This document shows, in pieces, positions 1 to 6,616 of a stretch of DNA of 9,412 nucleotides. Every line of letters begins with the position of its first letter. Position 1 is the stretch's first letter. The translations under genes were made by a program, and so were the position numbers. The notes beneath the pieces were generated by a model. It was given only the letters and a program-made list of their open reading frames with translations. It did not search any database and was not told the DNA's origin. The DNA lies in assembly GCA_021836665.1 (NCBI GenBank), contig JAKBHQ010000092.1, positions 1-9,412 of the forward strand. Reading direction: 5' to 3'. This DNA is from Thermoplasmata archaeon. Lineage in GTDB: Bacteria; Actinomycetota; Acidimicrobiia; Acidimicrobiales; Acidimicrobiaceae.

Positions 1-117
1 TCGGCATCATCCGACACGCGCCGATCAGTCAACATCGCAGCAGCGACCCGCCAACTCGCTCGCATGCCAGATCTCACGCTCGACCTACTCGGCATCCCAT
101 CTGTACTTTGCAAATGA
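1..117 (+). CDS. Possible 3' end of an upstream gene, cut by the window edge
   Basis: The first reading frame is open from base 1 to a TGA at 115-117 and would encode the last 38 residues of a protein (ending GIPSVLCK). The stretch is about 58% G+C, richer than the following few hundred bases, which fits coding sequence that ends here. The fragment contains an Ala/Arg/Leu-rich helix-like segment (NIAAATRQLARMPDLTLDLL), but I do not recognise the family. The other two forward frames are also open over most of this stretch, so the frame choice is weak. Confidence 0.25.
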   Translation, partial: SASSDTRRSVNIAAATRQLARMPDLTLDLLGIPSVLCK

Positions 118-475
118 CCGTGTTCTATAAAGTGGAAACTTTAGCGCGCCGCTCCCCATGGCTTCCAACTCTGGAATGCGAAATGTGCCTCTTATAAGGA
201 TGACGGCAAACTCAACCTATTGGACCTAGCGCATGCATCGCTAGTAGCTAGATGCAGTAGAAGTTAGTTGGCGACATCTTCAGCCAAAGCGACTAGTTCC
301 GAGGGGCACGATTACTGAAGCTTTGCAAAGAGCAAACTTCTATGACGGCGTTGTCTGTTAGGTTGTACCAGTAGCACAGGAAATGAAGTTGGCGATTTTG
401 TGGAGCAGAATGTCATGCCGATCTTAGTTGACTGGCGACTTCAAGAACCATCCGACGAAGGAAGTGGAGATAAAG
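118..475. other. Intergenic region upstream of acetoacetate decarboxylase
   Basis: No convincing gene was seen in these 358 bases. Around 234-256 there is an imperfect palindrome (TGCATC and GATGCA arms with a CTAG-rich centre). No clear -35/-10 pair could be assigned for the decarboxylase gene, which must be transcribed from here or from further upstream. The in-frame stretch 428-475 is treated as leader and not as the protein start (see the decarboxylase entry). Confidence 0.5.
466..469 (+). promoter_or_regulatory. Ribosome binding site deciding the TTG start at 476
   Basis: GGAG lies 6 nt before the TTG at 476. The earlier in-frame TTG at 428, directly after a TAG stop, has no Shine-Dalgarno-like sequence in front of it. 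The GTG at 464 has one only at too short a distance. Confidence 0.6.
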
Positions 476-1213
476 TTGGAGATAAAGGATGTCGTACAAT
501 CAGCTTTCGCGATGCCGCTGACGAGCCCGGGCTATCCTAAGGGTCCATATCGGTTTGTTAATCGCGAATACATGATCATTACATACAGAACAGATATTGC
601 CGCCCTTGAAAAGGTAGTTCCCAAGCCACTGAAGATCCTAGACAACGTGGTGAAGTATGAGTTCATTAGAATGCCTGACAGTACGGGTTTTGGTGACTAC
701 ACCGAATCAGGTCAAGTCATACCAGTCGAATTCAACGGGGAAAAGGGTGGATATGTACACTCGATGTATCTGAACGACCATCCTCCTATCGCCGGGGGTA
801 GGGAAATCTGGGGATTTCCGAAAAAGCTAGCAAATCCGTGTTTAGAAGTCGAAATAGACACCCTGGTGGGTACCCTCGACTACGGGAAATTACGGGTAGC
901 AATTGGCACCATGGGATACAAGCATCGTCAACTCGATCATGATGCCGTATTGACTTCTCTAAAGGAACCGAGCTTTCTGCTCAAGATCATTCCTCATGTT
1001 GATGCCACCCCGAGGGTTTGTGAACTGGTCAAGTACTATCTAAGCGATATCACCCTTAAAGGTGCCTGGACCGGCCCATCAGCTATTGAGCTGCACCCAC
1101 ACGCTCTGGCACCCGTCGCTGATCTCCCGGTGAGAGAGGTAGTATCGGCAACTCATCTGGTGGCAGATCTAACTTTGGATCTTGGTGAAGTGGTACACGA
1201 TTACCTTCGCTAG
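476..1213 (+). CDS. adc: Acetoacetate decarboxylase
   Basis: This cytoplasmic enzyme decarboxylates acetoacetate to acetone and CO2 through a Schiff base on a lysine. The translation matches the clostridial enzyme along its whole length. Visible signatures are [12 protein letters not shown] near the N-terminus, YTESGQ, the lysine pair in [29 protein letters not shown] and AWTGP. Starting at TTG 476 gives 245 residues, against 244 in Clostridium acetobutylicum. The catalytic pair is then K116/K117, with R30 and E77 at the other active-site positions, exactly one residue off the clostridial K115/K116, R29 and E76. A TTG at 428 would add 16 residues but has no ribosome binding site. The gene stands alone and converges on the MutS-like operon. 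Its likely metabolic partner is the 3-hydroxybutyrate dehydrogenase at 5323-6117. Confidence 0.95.
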   Translation: MEIKDVVQSAFAMPLTSPGYPKGPYRFVNREYMIITYRTDIAALEKVVPKPLKILDNVVKYEFIRMPDSTGFGDYTESGQVIPVEFNGEKGGYVHSMYLNDHPPIAGGREIWGFPKKLANPCLEVEIDTLVGTLDYGKLRVAIGTMGYKHRQLDHDAVLTSLKEPSFLLKIIPHVDATPRVCELVKYYLSDITLKGAWTGPSAIELHPHALAPVADLPVREVVSATHLVADLTLDLGEVVHDYLR

Positions 1214-1733
1214 TAATCGGTTTCCAGTGACACCTCCTAAATAGACACTAACTAGATGGGTATGAGTCACCTCTAGATGCATCGACGTAGCAGTAGGTCA
1301 GTGCTAAGTTAGGCCCCCTATTTGACGAGGCCGATCTTGGCCACCACCGGCGTAGCGGCTTCGGAAGTCTTTGACCGTCCGTTGGGCCCCGGATTGTTGG
1401 ACTCGCAAAGCCTAATCCCACCAGCGGCGAAATTAGACGGACAAATTCTTCATTCTGTCAGTTGGTACAGATGCCCAAGATAGGCAATCGTGGTGGGGGA
1501 CGCCGGAGCCACATACGGGACTTTTTCACCGAGCCTAAGTGGCCAGGGCGGCCAGCTAGTAAGTGTGGTCCGCTCAACTAGTTCGACTCGCCGTTCCTCC
1601 TCCCATCGGTGCAGGGTGTTCAGGTGAAGCTCGTCCCTTGAGCTACTAGTCCGCTTGAGGTCATCGTTGAAGGACGAACATGTCTTATACAATTGATTCT
1701 TGATGTTTGCATTCAAACCATCGCTGAAGTTAC
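1214..1733. other. Intergenic region between convergent genes
   Basis: This 520-bp gap separates the 3' ends of the decarboxylase (+) and the second MutS-like gene (-). I found no strong terminator with a U-tract; only short GGCC/GGCC pairings (for example near 1330-1343 and 1540-1553) are visible. Most of its right half is covered by a doubtful minus-strand ORF, listed separately. Near 1275-1300 a weak echo of the 234-262 sequence occurs (ATGCATCG followed by GCAGTAG). Confidence 0.45.
1450..1716 (-). CDS. Doubtful hypothetical protein, 88 residues, downstream of the MutS-like pair
   Basis: This minus-strand ORF starts with TTG 17 nt after the stop of the second MutS-like gene and would be the last cistron of that operon. 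It encodes a polar N-terminal half with a charged stretch (HRWEEERRVELVERT) and then a Pro-rich tail. I recognise no domain. No good Shine-Dalgarno sequence precedes the TTG. Position and length are the only support, so it may be a chance ORF or a decayed gene. In the same frame after the TGA, translation stays open for about 44 more codons, which would also fit a decayed longer gene. Confidence 0.2.
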   Translation of the reverse strand: MNANIKNQLYKTCSSFNDDLKRTSSSRDELHLNTLHRWEEERRVELVERTTLTSWPPWPLRLGEKVPYVAPASPTTIAYLGHLYQLTE

Positions 1734-3233
1734 TTACTCACTTCCGAAACCGCCAATCTTCCGGTATAGGTCGTAGGCGAAGCTAGTAGCTTGCGGCTCC
1801 CCGACAAGGATCCGGTATGTTCTGCAAGCGTCAGCACTTCGCTCGGCGATCAAGAAACGGTCGCCCTTTTGTGCCGACGCTCCCAAATCCGCCGCAAGCT
1901 GGTGTATATGCGTCACCAAGAAACAGCGTACTCCGGCTTCGGAAAGGGCACCCAAAACCTCCTCTGCGACCGCCGAACCCTCAAGCTCATTGGTTGAGGA
2001 AAAGGACTCGTTCATCAGCAAAATGGAATCTGGGGAAATTTCATCGACCACACCACTTAGTCGACTAAGTTCTTCATCCAATCTTCCACCGAGTAGATTT
2101 TGATCTTCACCCCTGCTGAAATGGGTATACAATCCGTCGAAAATACTTGCAGCAAACGAATCCGCGAGCACAAACATCCCCGCCTGCATCATCAGCATGG
2201 ATTGACCAACGCTTCGAAGCCAAGTGGATTTTCCGCCGGAATTTGCGCCTGTGATAACCACTCTAAGCACACCATCGACTCCGAGGTCATTTGCAACCGT
2301 CGGCATCCCCGTCCTAAGGGCTAGTGAGGTAGCCCAATGTCCGGAAAATCTCAAGACCCCTTCTCTGGGCTCTAGGGGTATCGGCCAGCAAATTGGTGCA
2401 TTTAAAGGAACTATTGCTTCATAGCAATTTAGGCATCCCATATAAAATGCCATTTCGCTACGTAGCGCGGCAAAGAAGCCTTTTATATGTTGAGCGGCGG
2501 AATGCACCATCTCAGCAGCTTCAAAAACTCCCTGGTCTTGAATCTCTGCAAGGATCCGGCCTCCAGATTCGTCGCGAGGCGCAATCCGGAAGGTCTGCCT
2601 ATTGGTCCTCGGAGAGACTCTATCCCACCACTTCTTATATCCATCATTTCTACGAAGTAATCGATAGCCACTTCCCTCGCCACTCTGCGCGAGCTTAGCC
2701 CCGAGGAGCACCCCATCGGGAAAGGTGAGATACTTCAGCTGTTCCTCTACGCTTGCGAGATATTGCTCGTTTAAATTGTCGATAACGGTGTTTTCGAAGG
2801 TAGACATTCCCTCTGAGCTCATCCTGCCACCAGTTTTTAGGACAGTGGCAGTTAACTCCCGCAGAAGCTCCAAATAGACATTCAGAACGCGTACAGAGCG
2901 AAAAAGTCGTGCCGAGGGAGTCCTGGCAAAAAGGCCGCCGTAAACTTTGCGCTCGGCTTGACCAGCCTCAGAGGCAATTTCGTATATCTTCCTAAAAGTC
3001 TCAGGTTTCGACAGGACGTCTTGCAAAACTTGCTGGCGAAACAGAATAACTTCAACTGGAACATTTCGCTCCAGGAAAACTGACCGAACGACCTGCTCGA
3101 TAAGCTCATCGCCCTTAGACATCGTAGCGAAGATCGTTTCCAAATCCAGATCCTCCACAACGGCAGCATGACTGTTTCCGTTGCGTTTGAATACAGTTAG
3201 TCCTTGGTCGGGAAAAAGAAGATTGACCCTCAT
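1734..3233 (-). CDS. MutS-family ATPase, second subunit of a paired system (MutS-B)
   Basis: This 499-residue protein carries the MutS-type ATPase at its C-terminus behind a helical core. Walker A is TGANSGGKST (328-337), followed by WLRSVGQSMLMMQAG, which aligns with the equivalent helix of MutS. The Walker B region is SILLMNESFSST (about 403-414), with Asn408 where MutS has Asp, followed by Glu409. The switch histidine is kept in VTHIHQLA (His442). Only about 327 residues precede Walker A, against roughly 600 in canonical MutS. There is thus no room for the mismatch-reading domain I, and I see no F-x-E motif. The start is an ATG overlapping the upstream stop as ATGA, a sign of translational coupling. 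MutS-family proteins dimerise through their ATPase domains, so a heterodimer with the neighbour is likely. The substrate is unknown; ordinary mismatch recognition is unlikely. Confidence 0.9.
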   Translation of the reverse strand: MRVNLLFPDQGLTVFKRNGNSHAAVVEDLDLETIFATMSKGDELIEQVVRSVFLERNVPVEVILFRQQVLQDVLSKPETFRKIYEIASEAGQAERKVYGGLFARTPSARLFRSVRVLNVYLELLRELTATVLKTGGRMSSEGMSTFENTVIDNLNEQYLASVEEQLKYLTFPDGVLLGAKLAQSGEGSGYRLLRRNDGYKKWWDRVSPRTNRQTFRIAPRDESGGRILAEIQDQGVFEAAEMVHSAAQHIKGFFAALRSEMAFYMGCLNCYEAIVPLNAPICWPIPLEPREGVLRFSGHWATSLALRTGMPTVANDLGVDGVLRVVITGANSGGKSTWLRSVGQSMLMMQAGMFVLADSFAASIFDGLYTHFSRGEDQNLLGGRLDEELSRLSGVVDEISPDSILLMNESFSSTNELEGSAVAEEVLGALSEAGVRCFLVTHIHQLAADLGASAQKGDRFLIAERSADACRTYRILVGEPQATSFAYDLYRKIGGFGSE

Positions 3234-4807
3234 CTCTCTAAACGGGCCTTTAACATATCCCTAGTCAAACCGAATTTCTCCGCCATAAGAAGTGCATATG
3301 ATTTCCCTGTAGGTGCCGATCTTGTGAGGGTAAAAAAACGACTAGTAGGGTTGTCTTTGGCGACAGCGACGGCCATGGAGACGACACTTGGCCCTGTAAG
3401 CGCAAGTTCGTCAACAAAGGTAACATAAACCGCCCTTGACCTTTTTTCACATACTGTCCTTAGTAGTCTTAGGCCGAGACATTTAGCGTCTTGCAGGCCA
3501 GTCGATGAGAAAACTTCGTTGAAGATCAGAACCGAGTTAGGTCCCGCTAGGTCTAAGGCAGCTTTGGCAGACGAAAGATCTGAGGCAAGGCGACCCTGGT
3601 CAAGAGTCGCCCGCTCCTCAGATTCAAAATGAGTTATCAAAAAATCGAAGGCTTGCACTTTCGCCTTAGCCGCCGGTACAGGACAACCGAGGCGAGCCAT
3701 ATAGTGAAGTTGACCAAAGGCCCGAGCAAAAGTTGTCTTTCCTCCGTGGTTCGGCCCAGTAACTACTATTACGTATTCATCCTTTGCCAGCCACCAATCG
3801 TTTGCGATGGGTCGACTTCCTTCCGCTTCGAGTTTGATCGCAAGTGCCAAATCAAAGTTGCCATACGCGCTACTTTCGCCTTCACCGGTGTAAATCTGTG
3901 GAATTGAAAATTCATTACCCAGCTTTGTCAGGGAATTCACTCTCTTTTGTACTGCTAAGTAGAAAGCAAGTTCCCGAATGTACATAAGGAGCTCACCATT
4001 GATGAAACCCGGCCAATTAGCGTGAAATTGAGATAGATCTCGGAACTCGTTTGGAAATACCTGGCTGACTAGTCGCAAAATTGCCGCCCTGACGTGGTCC
4101 ATGCCCCCGGCAATGTTTGAGGTGGTGCCTCGCTGCGATGTCAAATCTTCATTGAAGCGACTAAATAACTTAAATACTTCGTCTGCATAGGCCTCCTCAC
4201 CTTGATAACCTTCCACCCTGATAGTTCCGTCACGAATGAACAAGGTGTATTCGATCTCCCCTAACCTCGCCTTGAGATCTCTTGTCTGGGTGCAAAAGTC
4301 GACAAACTCCGAACTTTCACAGATCGACCGGATGCAACCAGCAATGTCCATAAGTGCGACGGACTTGAAATTTAAATCAGTTAAAGTCGCATTGGCTTCC
4401 AGCAGTAGATCTATATATCGCTGTGCAAGGTCCAAAAGGCGAAGTTCAACGTGTAAACGATAACTCGACTTCTTTACGGAAACCGTGGCGTCGGCTATTG
4501 CGGTTAACTTCCCCGAAAAGGCCTCCAGGAGTGAATATGTGGCGCTACCTACCAGGTCAAGAAATACTGCCTGCCTGTAGGATATCGTCTCGGTATCGTC
4601 GGGTAGTTCATAGAAGTATTTTTCCAACCCAGTGTTACTTTGTTCACAAAGTATCGAGCGAACAATCCGATCTAGATAAAGGTCAGCGATGGTTTCCGTC
4701 GCAATTGCCCTTGAAGTGGTGGAGAACGGGAAAAGAATGCTCCTGAGAGAACCGTTCTCCACCCCAAGCAGAACGCTTTCCTCAATCCCTTCCCTTCGAG
4801 TAGTCAC
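3230..4807 (-). CDS. MutS-family ATPase, first subunit of a paired system (MutS-A)
   Basis: Read from GTG 4807 this is a 525-residue MutS-like ATPase. Walker A is TGPNHGGKTT (350-359), followed by FARAFGQLHYMARLG. A THFE motif is at 392-395. The Walker B segment SVLIFNEVFSST has Asn430-Glu431 in place of Asp-Glu. At the usual switch-histidine position it reads VTFVDELA (about 462-469), with Phe464 instead of His. Like its partner it lacks the N-terminal mismatch-binding domain. GTG 4807 was chosen because GAGAGG lies 8 nt upstream (4816-4821) and it overlaps the stop of the small upstream ORF as GTGA. GTG 4762 is the other serious option: it lies 5 codons before the conserved-looking SILFP segment, which from memory is near the start of relatives. 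GTG 4870 has no ribosome binding site. The gene lies downstream of a fluoride riboswitch. Confidence 0.9.
   Translation of the reverse strand: MTTRREGIEESVLLGVENGSLRSILFPFSTTSRAIATETIADLYLDRIVRSILCEQSNTGLEKYFYELPDDTETISYRQAVFLDLVGSATYSLLEAFSGKLTAIADATVSVKKSSYRLHVELRLLDLAQRYIDLLLEANATLTDLNFKSVALMDIAGCIRSICESSEFVDFCTQTRDLKARLGEIEYTLFIRDGTIRVEGYQGEEAYADEVFKLFSRFNEDLTSQRGTTSNIAGGMDHVRAAILRLVSQVFPNEFRDLSQFHANWPGFINGELLMYIRELAFYLAVQKRVNSLTKLGNEFSIPQIYTGEGESSAYGNFDLALAIKLEAEGSRPIANDWWLAKDEYVIVVTGPNHGGKTTFARAFGQLHYMARLGCPVPAAKAKVQAFDFLITHFESEERATLDQGRLASDLSSAKAALDLAGPNSVLIFNEVFSSTGLQDAKCLGLRLLRTVCEKRSRAVYVTFVDELALTGPSVVSMAVAVAKDNPTSRFFTLTRSAPTGKSYALLMAEKFGLTRDMLKARLER
4718..4763 (-). repeat. Perfect 12-bp inverted repeat at the start of MutS-A
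   Basis: The arms 4718-4729 and 4752-4763 are exact reverse complements (GGTGGAGAACGG and CCGTTCTCCACC) separated by 22 nt. In the minus-strand mRNA they would form a 12-bp stem that includes the alternative GTG start at 4760-4762. The loop contains an AGGAG sequence. The element lies within the coding region if translation starts at 4807. Confidence 0.6.
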
Positions 4808-4932
4808 TGAAATCGCCTCTCGATATAAAAGAGGAATCCAGCCATCGCTTCGCCGGTGGCACCCAAGCACCTGAATCCGATATTGCGGTAATTCCGATTA
4901 CAGCTGAGAAAGGAATTTTCGATGGAACCCAC
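4804..4932 (-). CDS. Possible leader ORF, 42 residues, between riboswitch and MutS-A
   Basis: GTG 4932 lies 6 nt after a strong Shine-Dalgarno sequence (AAAAGGAGG, 4939-4947), the one that the riboswitch hairpin would hide. The ORF runs 42 codons to a TGA at 4804-4806 that overlaps the GTG of MutS-A as GTGA. The product begins VGSIENSF and ends FYIERRFQ. It has no recognised domain, signal peptide or clear membrane segment. It would be the first cistron under fluoride control and would pass that control to MutS-A by translational coupling. A second frame, open from about 4934 to 4782, encodes an alternative peptide (containing IPFSAVIGITAISDS) but lacks a standard start at the right spacing. 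Neither peptide is recognised, so this may be a pure leader or the trace of a frameshift. Confidence 0.45.
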   Translation of the reverse strand: MGSIENSFLSCNRNYRNIGFRCLGATGEAMAGFLFYIERRFQ

Positions 4933-4938
4933 AGCTCG

Positions 4939-4969
4939 CCTCCTTTTAGTTGGTGCCAACCAAAAGGAG
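4939..4969 (-). promoter_or_regulatory. Expression platform: hairpin hiding the ribosome binding site
   Basis: On the minus strand, CTCCTTTTGGTTG (4969-4957) pairs with CAACTAAAAGGAG (4952-4940) in 13 continuous pairs with one G-U, around a GCAC loop. The right arm contains most of the Shine-Dalgarno sequence AAAAGGAGG. The left arm (CTCC, 4969-4966) is also the 3' strand of the aptamer pseudoknot, so the two structures exclude each other. No U-tract follows, so control of translation is more likely than termination. Predicted logic: no fluoride, hairpin forms, translation off; fluoride bound, ribosome site free, translation on. Confidence 0.8.
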
Positions 4970-5012
4970 CCATCAGCCTTGCGGCGCATATCGGCGAGCT
5001 CCATCGCCTCCT
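4960..5012 (-). promoter_or_regulatory. Fluoride riboswitch aptamer (crcB motif)
   Basis: Read on the minus strand, the RNA aligns base by base with the Thermotoga petrophila fluoride aptamer as I remember it. P1 is GGCG (5008-5005) with CGCC (4996-4993). The following AUG (A5004, U5003, G5002) matches A6-U7-G8. The pseudoknot GGAGC (5002-4998) pairs with GCUCC (4970-4966), with compensatory changes relative to Thermotoga, and U4997-G4971 can add a wobble. P3 is GCC/GGC (4985-4983 and 4978-4976) with a GCAA loop. The conserved UGAUGGC (4975-4969) follows, containing U41-G42 equivalents. The linchpin pair A40-U48 corresponds to A4973 and U4965. The linker between P1 and P3 (GAUAUGC) differs somewhat from consensus. 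Binding would be to fluoride with Mg2+. Confidence 0.92.
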
Positions 5013-5015
5013 GTA

Positions 5016-5024
5016 ATCCTACCA
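5016..5024 (-). promoter_or_regulatory. Extended -10 promoter element for the riboswitch operon
   Basis: On the minus strand TGG-TAGGAT gives a TGn extended -10 (TG 5024-5023, hexamer 5021-5016). Transcription would begin about 5009-5010, just before the first base of aptamer stem P1, which is what a riboswitch transcript needs. No consensus -35 was found at the right distance, as is common with extended -10 promoters. Confidence 0.5.
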
Positions 5025-5310
5025 GACTGACGTCGGAACCGATACTCCCAGTCAAACACCATTCCAGTGCCTCCCTCGTGGGTCATTAAGGAGGGAAAGT
5101 AGTTCCTGCGATGTCGGTCGAAAATCACCAAATAAGACATTGTCGCCACCTAATACGCTGAATCATTTATGCTCGGAAATCTATTGGCGCTCGATAGGTC
5201 GGCCTTTGCAATAACCAGAGCCGACTGTATTATCAAACTCGCCTTTTGATAAGTGAACAGAGAAGGAAAGCGTCATTTTTACGCTAACTTGGGAGCGATA
5301 GAGCACCACC
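5025..5310. other. Divergent intergenic region between the riboswitch operon and the dehydrogenase gene
   Basis: This region separates the two divergent transcripts and must hold control sites for both. It contains the inverted repeat at 5230-5252, a small AGCGT/ACGCT hairpin at about 5269-5285, and facing CCTCC/GGAGG tracts near 5070-5096. No gene is evident on either strand; the long minus-strand ORF that enters it is antisense to the dehydrogenase. Confidence 0.5.
5230..5252. promoter_or_regulatory. Candidate operator: 8-bp perfect inverted repeat
   Basis: TTATCAAA and TTTGATAA are perfect arms separated by 7 bp (23 bp in all). The site lies about 70 bp before the dehydrogenase start, where a dimeric repressor or activator would act. 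The regulator itself is not in the window. Confidence 0.4.
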
Positions 5311-5316
5311 AGGGAG
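5311..5316 (+). promoter_or_regulatory. Ribosome binding site deciding the start at 5323
   Basis: AGGGAG directly abuts the first in-frame ATG (5317), leaving no spacing, but sits 6 nt before the next ATG at 5323. A third ATG at 5329 is 12 nt away. This favours 5323. Confidence 0.7.
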
Positions 5317-5322
5317 ATGCAC

Positions 5323-6117
5323 ATGAATATGGAACTGACCCTCAAAGGCAAAACGGCAATAGTAACTGGGGCTGCGAGCGGCATCGGAAAAGAGATCGCA
5401 GAAACCTTCGCTAGGGCTGGGGCAAACGTCGCAATCGCCGATCTGAATGGCGATGGAACCCAAGCCGTAGCGGCTGCAATAGTCGCCGACGGTGGTTCGG
5501 CTATGGGTGTCACCATGGATGTAACCAGCGAGGATGCAGTAAATAGTGCGACCCAGCAAGTGGTGGATAAATACGGAGCGGTCGACATACTCATTTCCAA
5601 TGCTGGAATCCAGATAGTCAATCCAATCGAGGAATATGCCTTTTCCGACTGGAAGAAGATGCTAGCTATCCATCTAGATGGGGCATTTCTGACCACGAAA
5701 GCCGCAATAAGCTCGATGTATAAGGACAATCGCGGCGGCGTCATCATATATATGGGATCTGTGCACTCCCACGAAGCTTCCCCGCTCAAAAGTGCCTACG
5801 TAACTGCTAAGCATGGCTTGCTTGGTCTTGCGCGCGTAATCGCCAAAGAGGGTGCCGCACACGGCGTCCGGTCCCACGTAATCTGCCCGGGCTTCGTTAG
5901 GACACCACTGGTCGAGAAGCAGATACCGGAGCAGGCCAAGGAACTTGGGATATCAGAAGAAGATGTTGTGCGAAATGTGATGCTAAAAGACACCGTGGAC
6001 GGCGAGTTTACTACAACCGAGGACATTGCTAACCTCGCCCTGTTTTTAAGTGCCTTCCCAAGCGCCGCCCTAACTGGACAATCGATTGTTGCGAGCCATG
6101 GTTGGTGCATGATTTAA
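5323..6117 (+). CDS. bdhA: D-3-hydroxybutyrate dehydrogenase (short-chain dehydrogenase family)
   Basis: This NAD-linked cytoplasmic enzyme interconverts D-3-hydroxybutyrate and acetoacetate. From ATG 5323 it has 264 residues, normal for the family. The nucleotide-binding loop TGAASGIG is at 15-22, with Asp40 after the second strand, which favours NAD over NADP. NAG is at 93-95, and the catalytic Ser146, Tyr159 and Lys163 are present (YVTAKHG). The substrate-loop segment [20 protein letters not shown] and the C-terminal [10 protein letters not shown]...SHGW are typical of 3-hydroxybutyrate dehydrogenases. The reading AIHLDGAF puts His where many relatives of the superfamily have Asn; from memory this is common in this subgroup. 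The gene stands alone, divergent from the riboswitch operon. With the decarboxylase it forms a route from 3-hydroxybutyrate to acetone, or links storage polymer use to acetoacetate. Confidence 0.93.
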   Translation: MNMELTLKGKTAIVTGAASGIGKEIAETFARAGANVAIADLNGDGTQAVAAAIVADGGSAMGVTMDVTSEDAVNSATQQVVDKYGAVDILISNAGIQIVNPIEEYAFSDWKKMLAIHLDGAFLTTKAAISSMYKDNRGGVIIYMGSVHSHEASPLKSAYVTAKHGLLGLARVIAKEGAAHGVRSHVICPGFVRTPLVEKQIPEQAKELGISEEDVVRNVMLKDTVDGEFTTTEDIANLALFLSAFPSAALTGQSIVASHGWCMI

Positions 6118-6318
6118 GGCCAGTGTCTAACAAGGCGATCGAATTAGACTCCTCAAGCTAATTTCTCGCAGCTATGCAAGGGATAGCTCTACCCAGGATA
6201 TCAAGCACCAGCAGGATATAAAAAGAGCACAGAGCCGGCTCAACGGTCGAATTTGCGAGTGGTCGCCGCTAATCAGCCCTGGTCAACTATGGGGTTGATT
6301 TGTCAACCACAAAATGAG

Positions 6319-6354
6319 GAGGGTATTTCGCCGTTACCGGGCGAGAAATACCTC
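6319..6354. repeat. Interrupted 13-bp inverted repeat
   Basis: GAGG-G-TATTTC-GCC on the left pairs with GGC-GA-GAAATA-CCTC on the right, with a single-base bulge and a two-base bulge. It lies about 200 bp after the dehydrogenase stop. No run of T follows on either strand, so a classic terminator is not supported. Confidence 0.45.
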
Positions 6355-6580
6355 GATGGAATTGTTCGCGATACTTTCCTCTAAAGCAGGTAAGGACCGT
6401 TTTCCGGTCCAAATCGCCGAAGTCTATCCAGATCGAGGCTATTCCCCAGTGGATTAGATACGACCAATATCATCGTTAGCCGATATCGCAGCGGCTACAC
6501 AACGAAAGAGGAATTGACAGACCGGCTAGCTTTTTCGCTTTGCGCTGGTCATCAAGAGTCGCTAACCCAGATGTGAGAAA

Positions 6581-6616
6581 ACCAAAGGGTGAAGGCTCAA
6601 ATGAACCTTCACCCTT
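6581..6616 (-). terminator. Rho-independent terminator of the copper lipoprotein gene
   Basis: Arms 6585-6595 and 6606-6616 (AAGGGTGAAGG and CCTTCACCCTT) form a perfect 11-bp stem with a 10-nt loop. On the minus strand a T-rich tail (TTTGGTTTTC) follows. It lies about 75 bp past the lipoprotein stop codon. The plus strand reads less T-rich, so any bidirectional action would be weaker. Confidence 0.8.

Noticed and set aside
234..1300. Similar sequences (ATGCATCG...GCAGTAG) at about 234-262 and 1275-1300 flanking the decarboxylase gene
   Set aside because: The similarity is short and gapped and has no insertion-sequence features, so it does not support a mobile unit.
4782..4973. Minus-strand ORF of 63 codons overlapping the riboswitch 3' part and the leader ORF
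   Set aside because: Its first codon falls inside the aptamer, and no standard start lies at good spacing from the strong Shine-Dalgarno sequence. It remains an alternative frame for the leader peptide.
5181..5789. Long minus-strand ORF of 202 codons over the dehydrogenase start
   Set aside because: It is antisense to a gene with full catalytic motifs, and its Ala/Ser/Pro-rich translation resembles no protein family.
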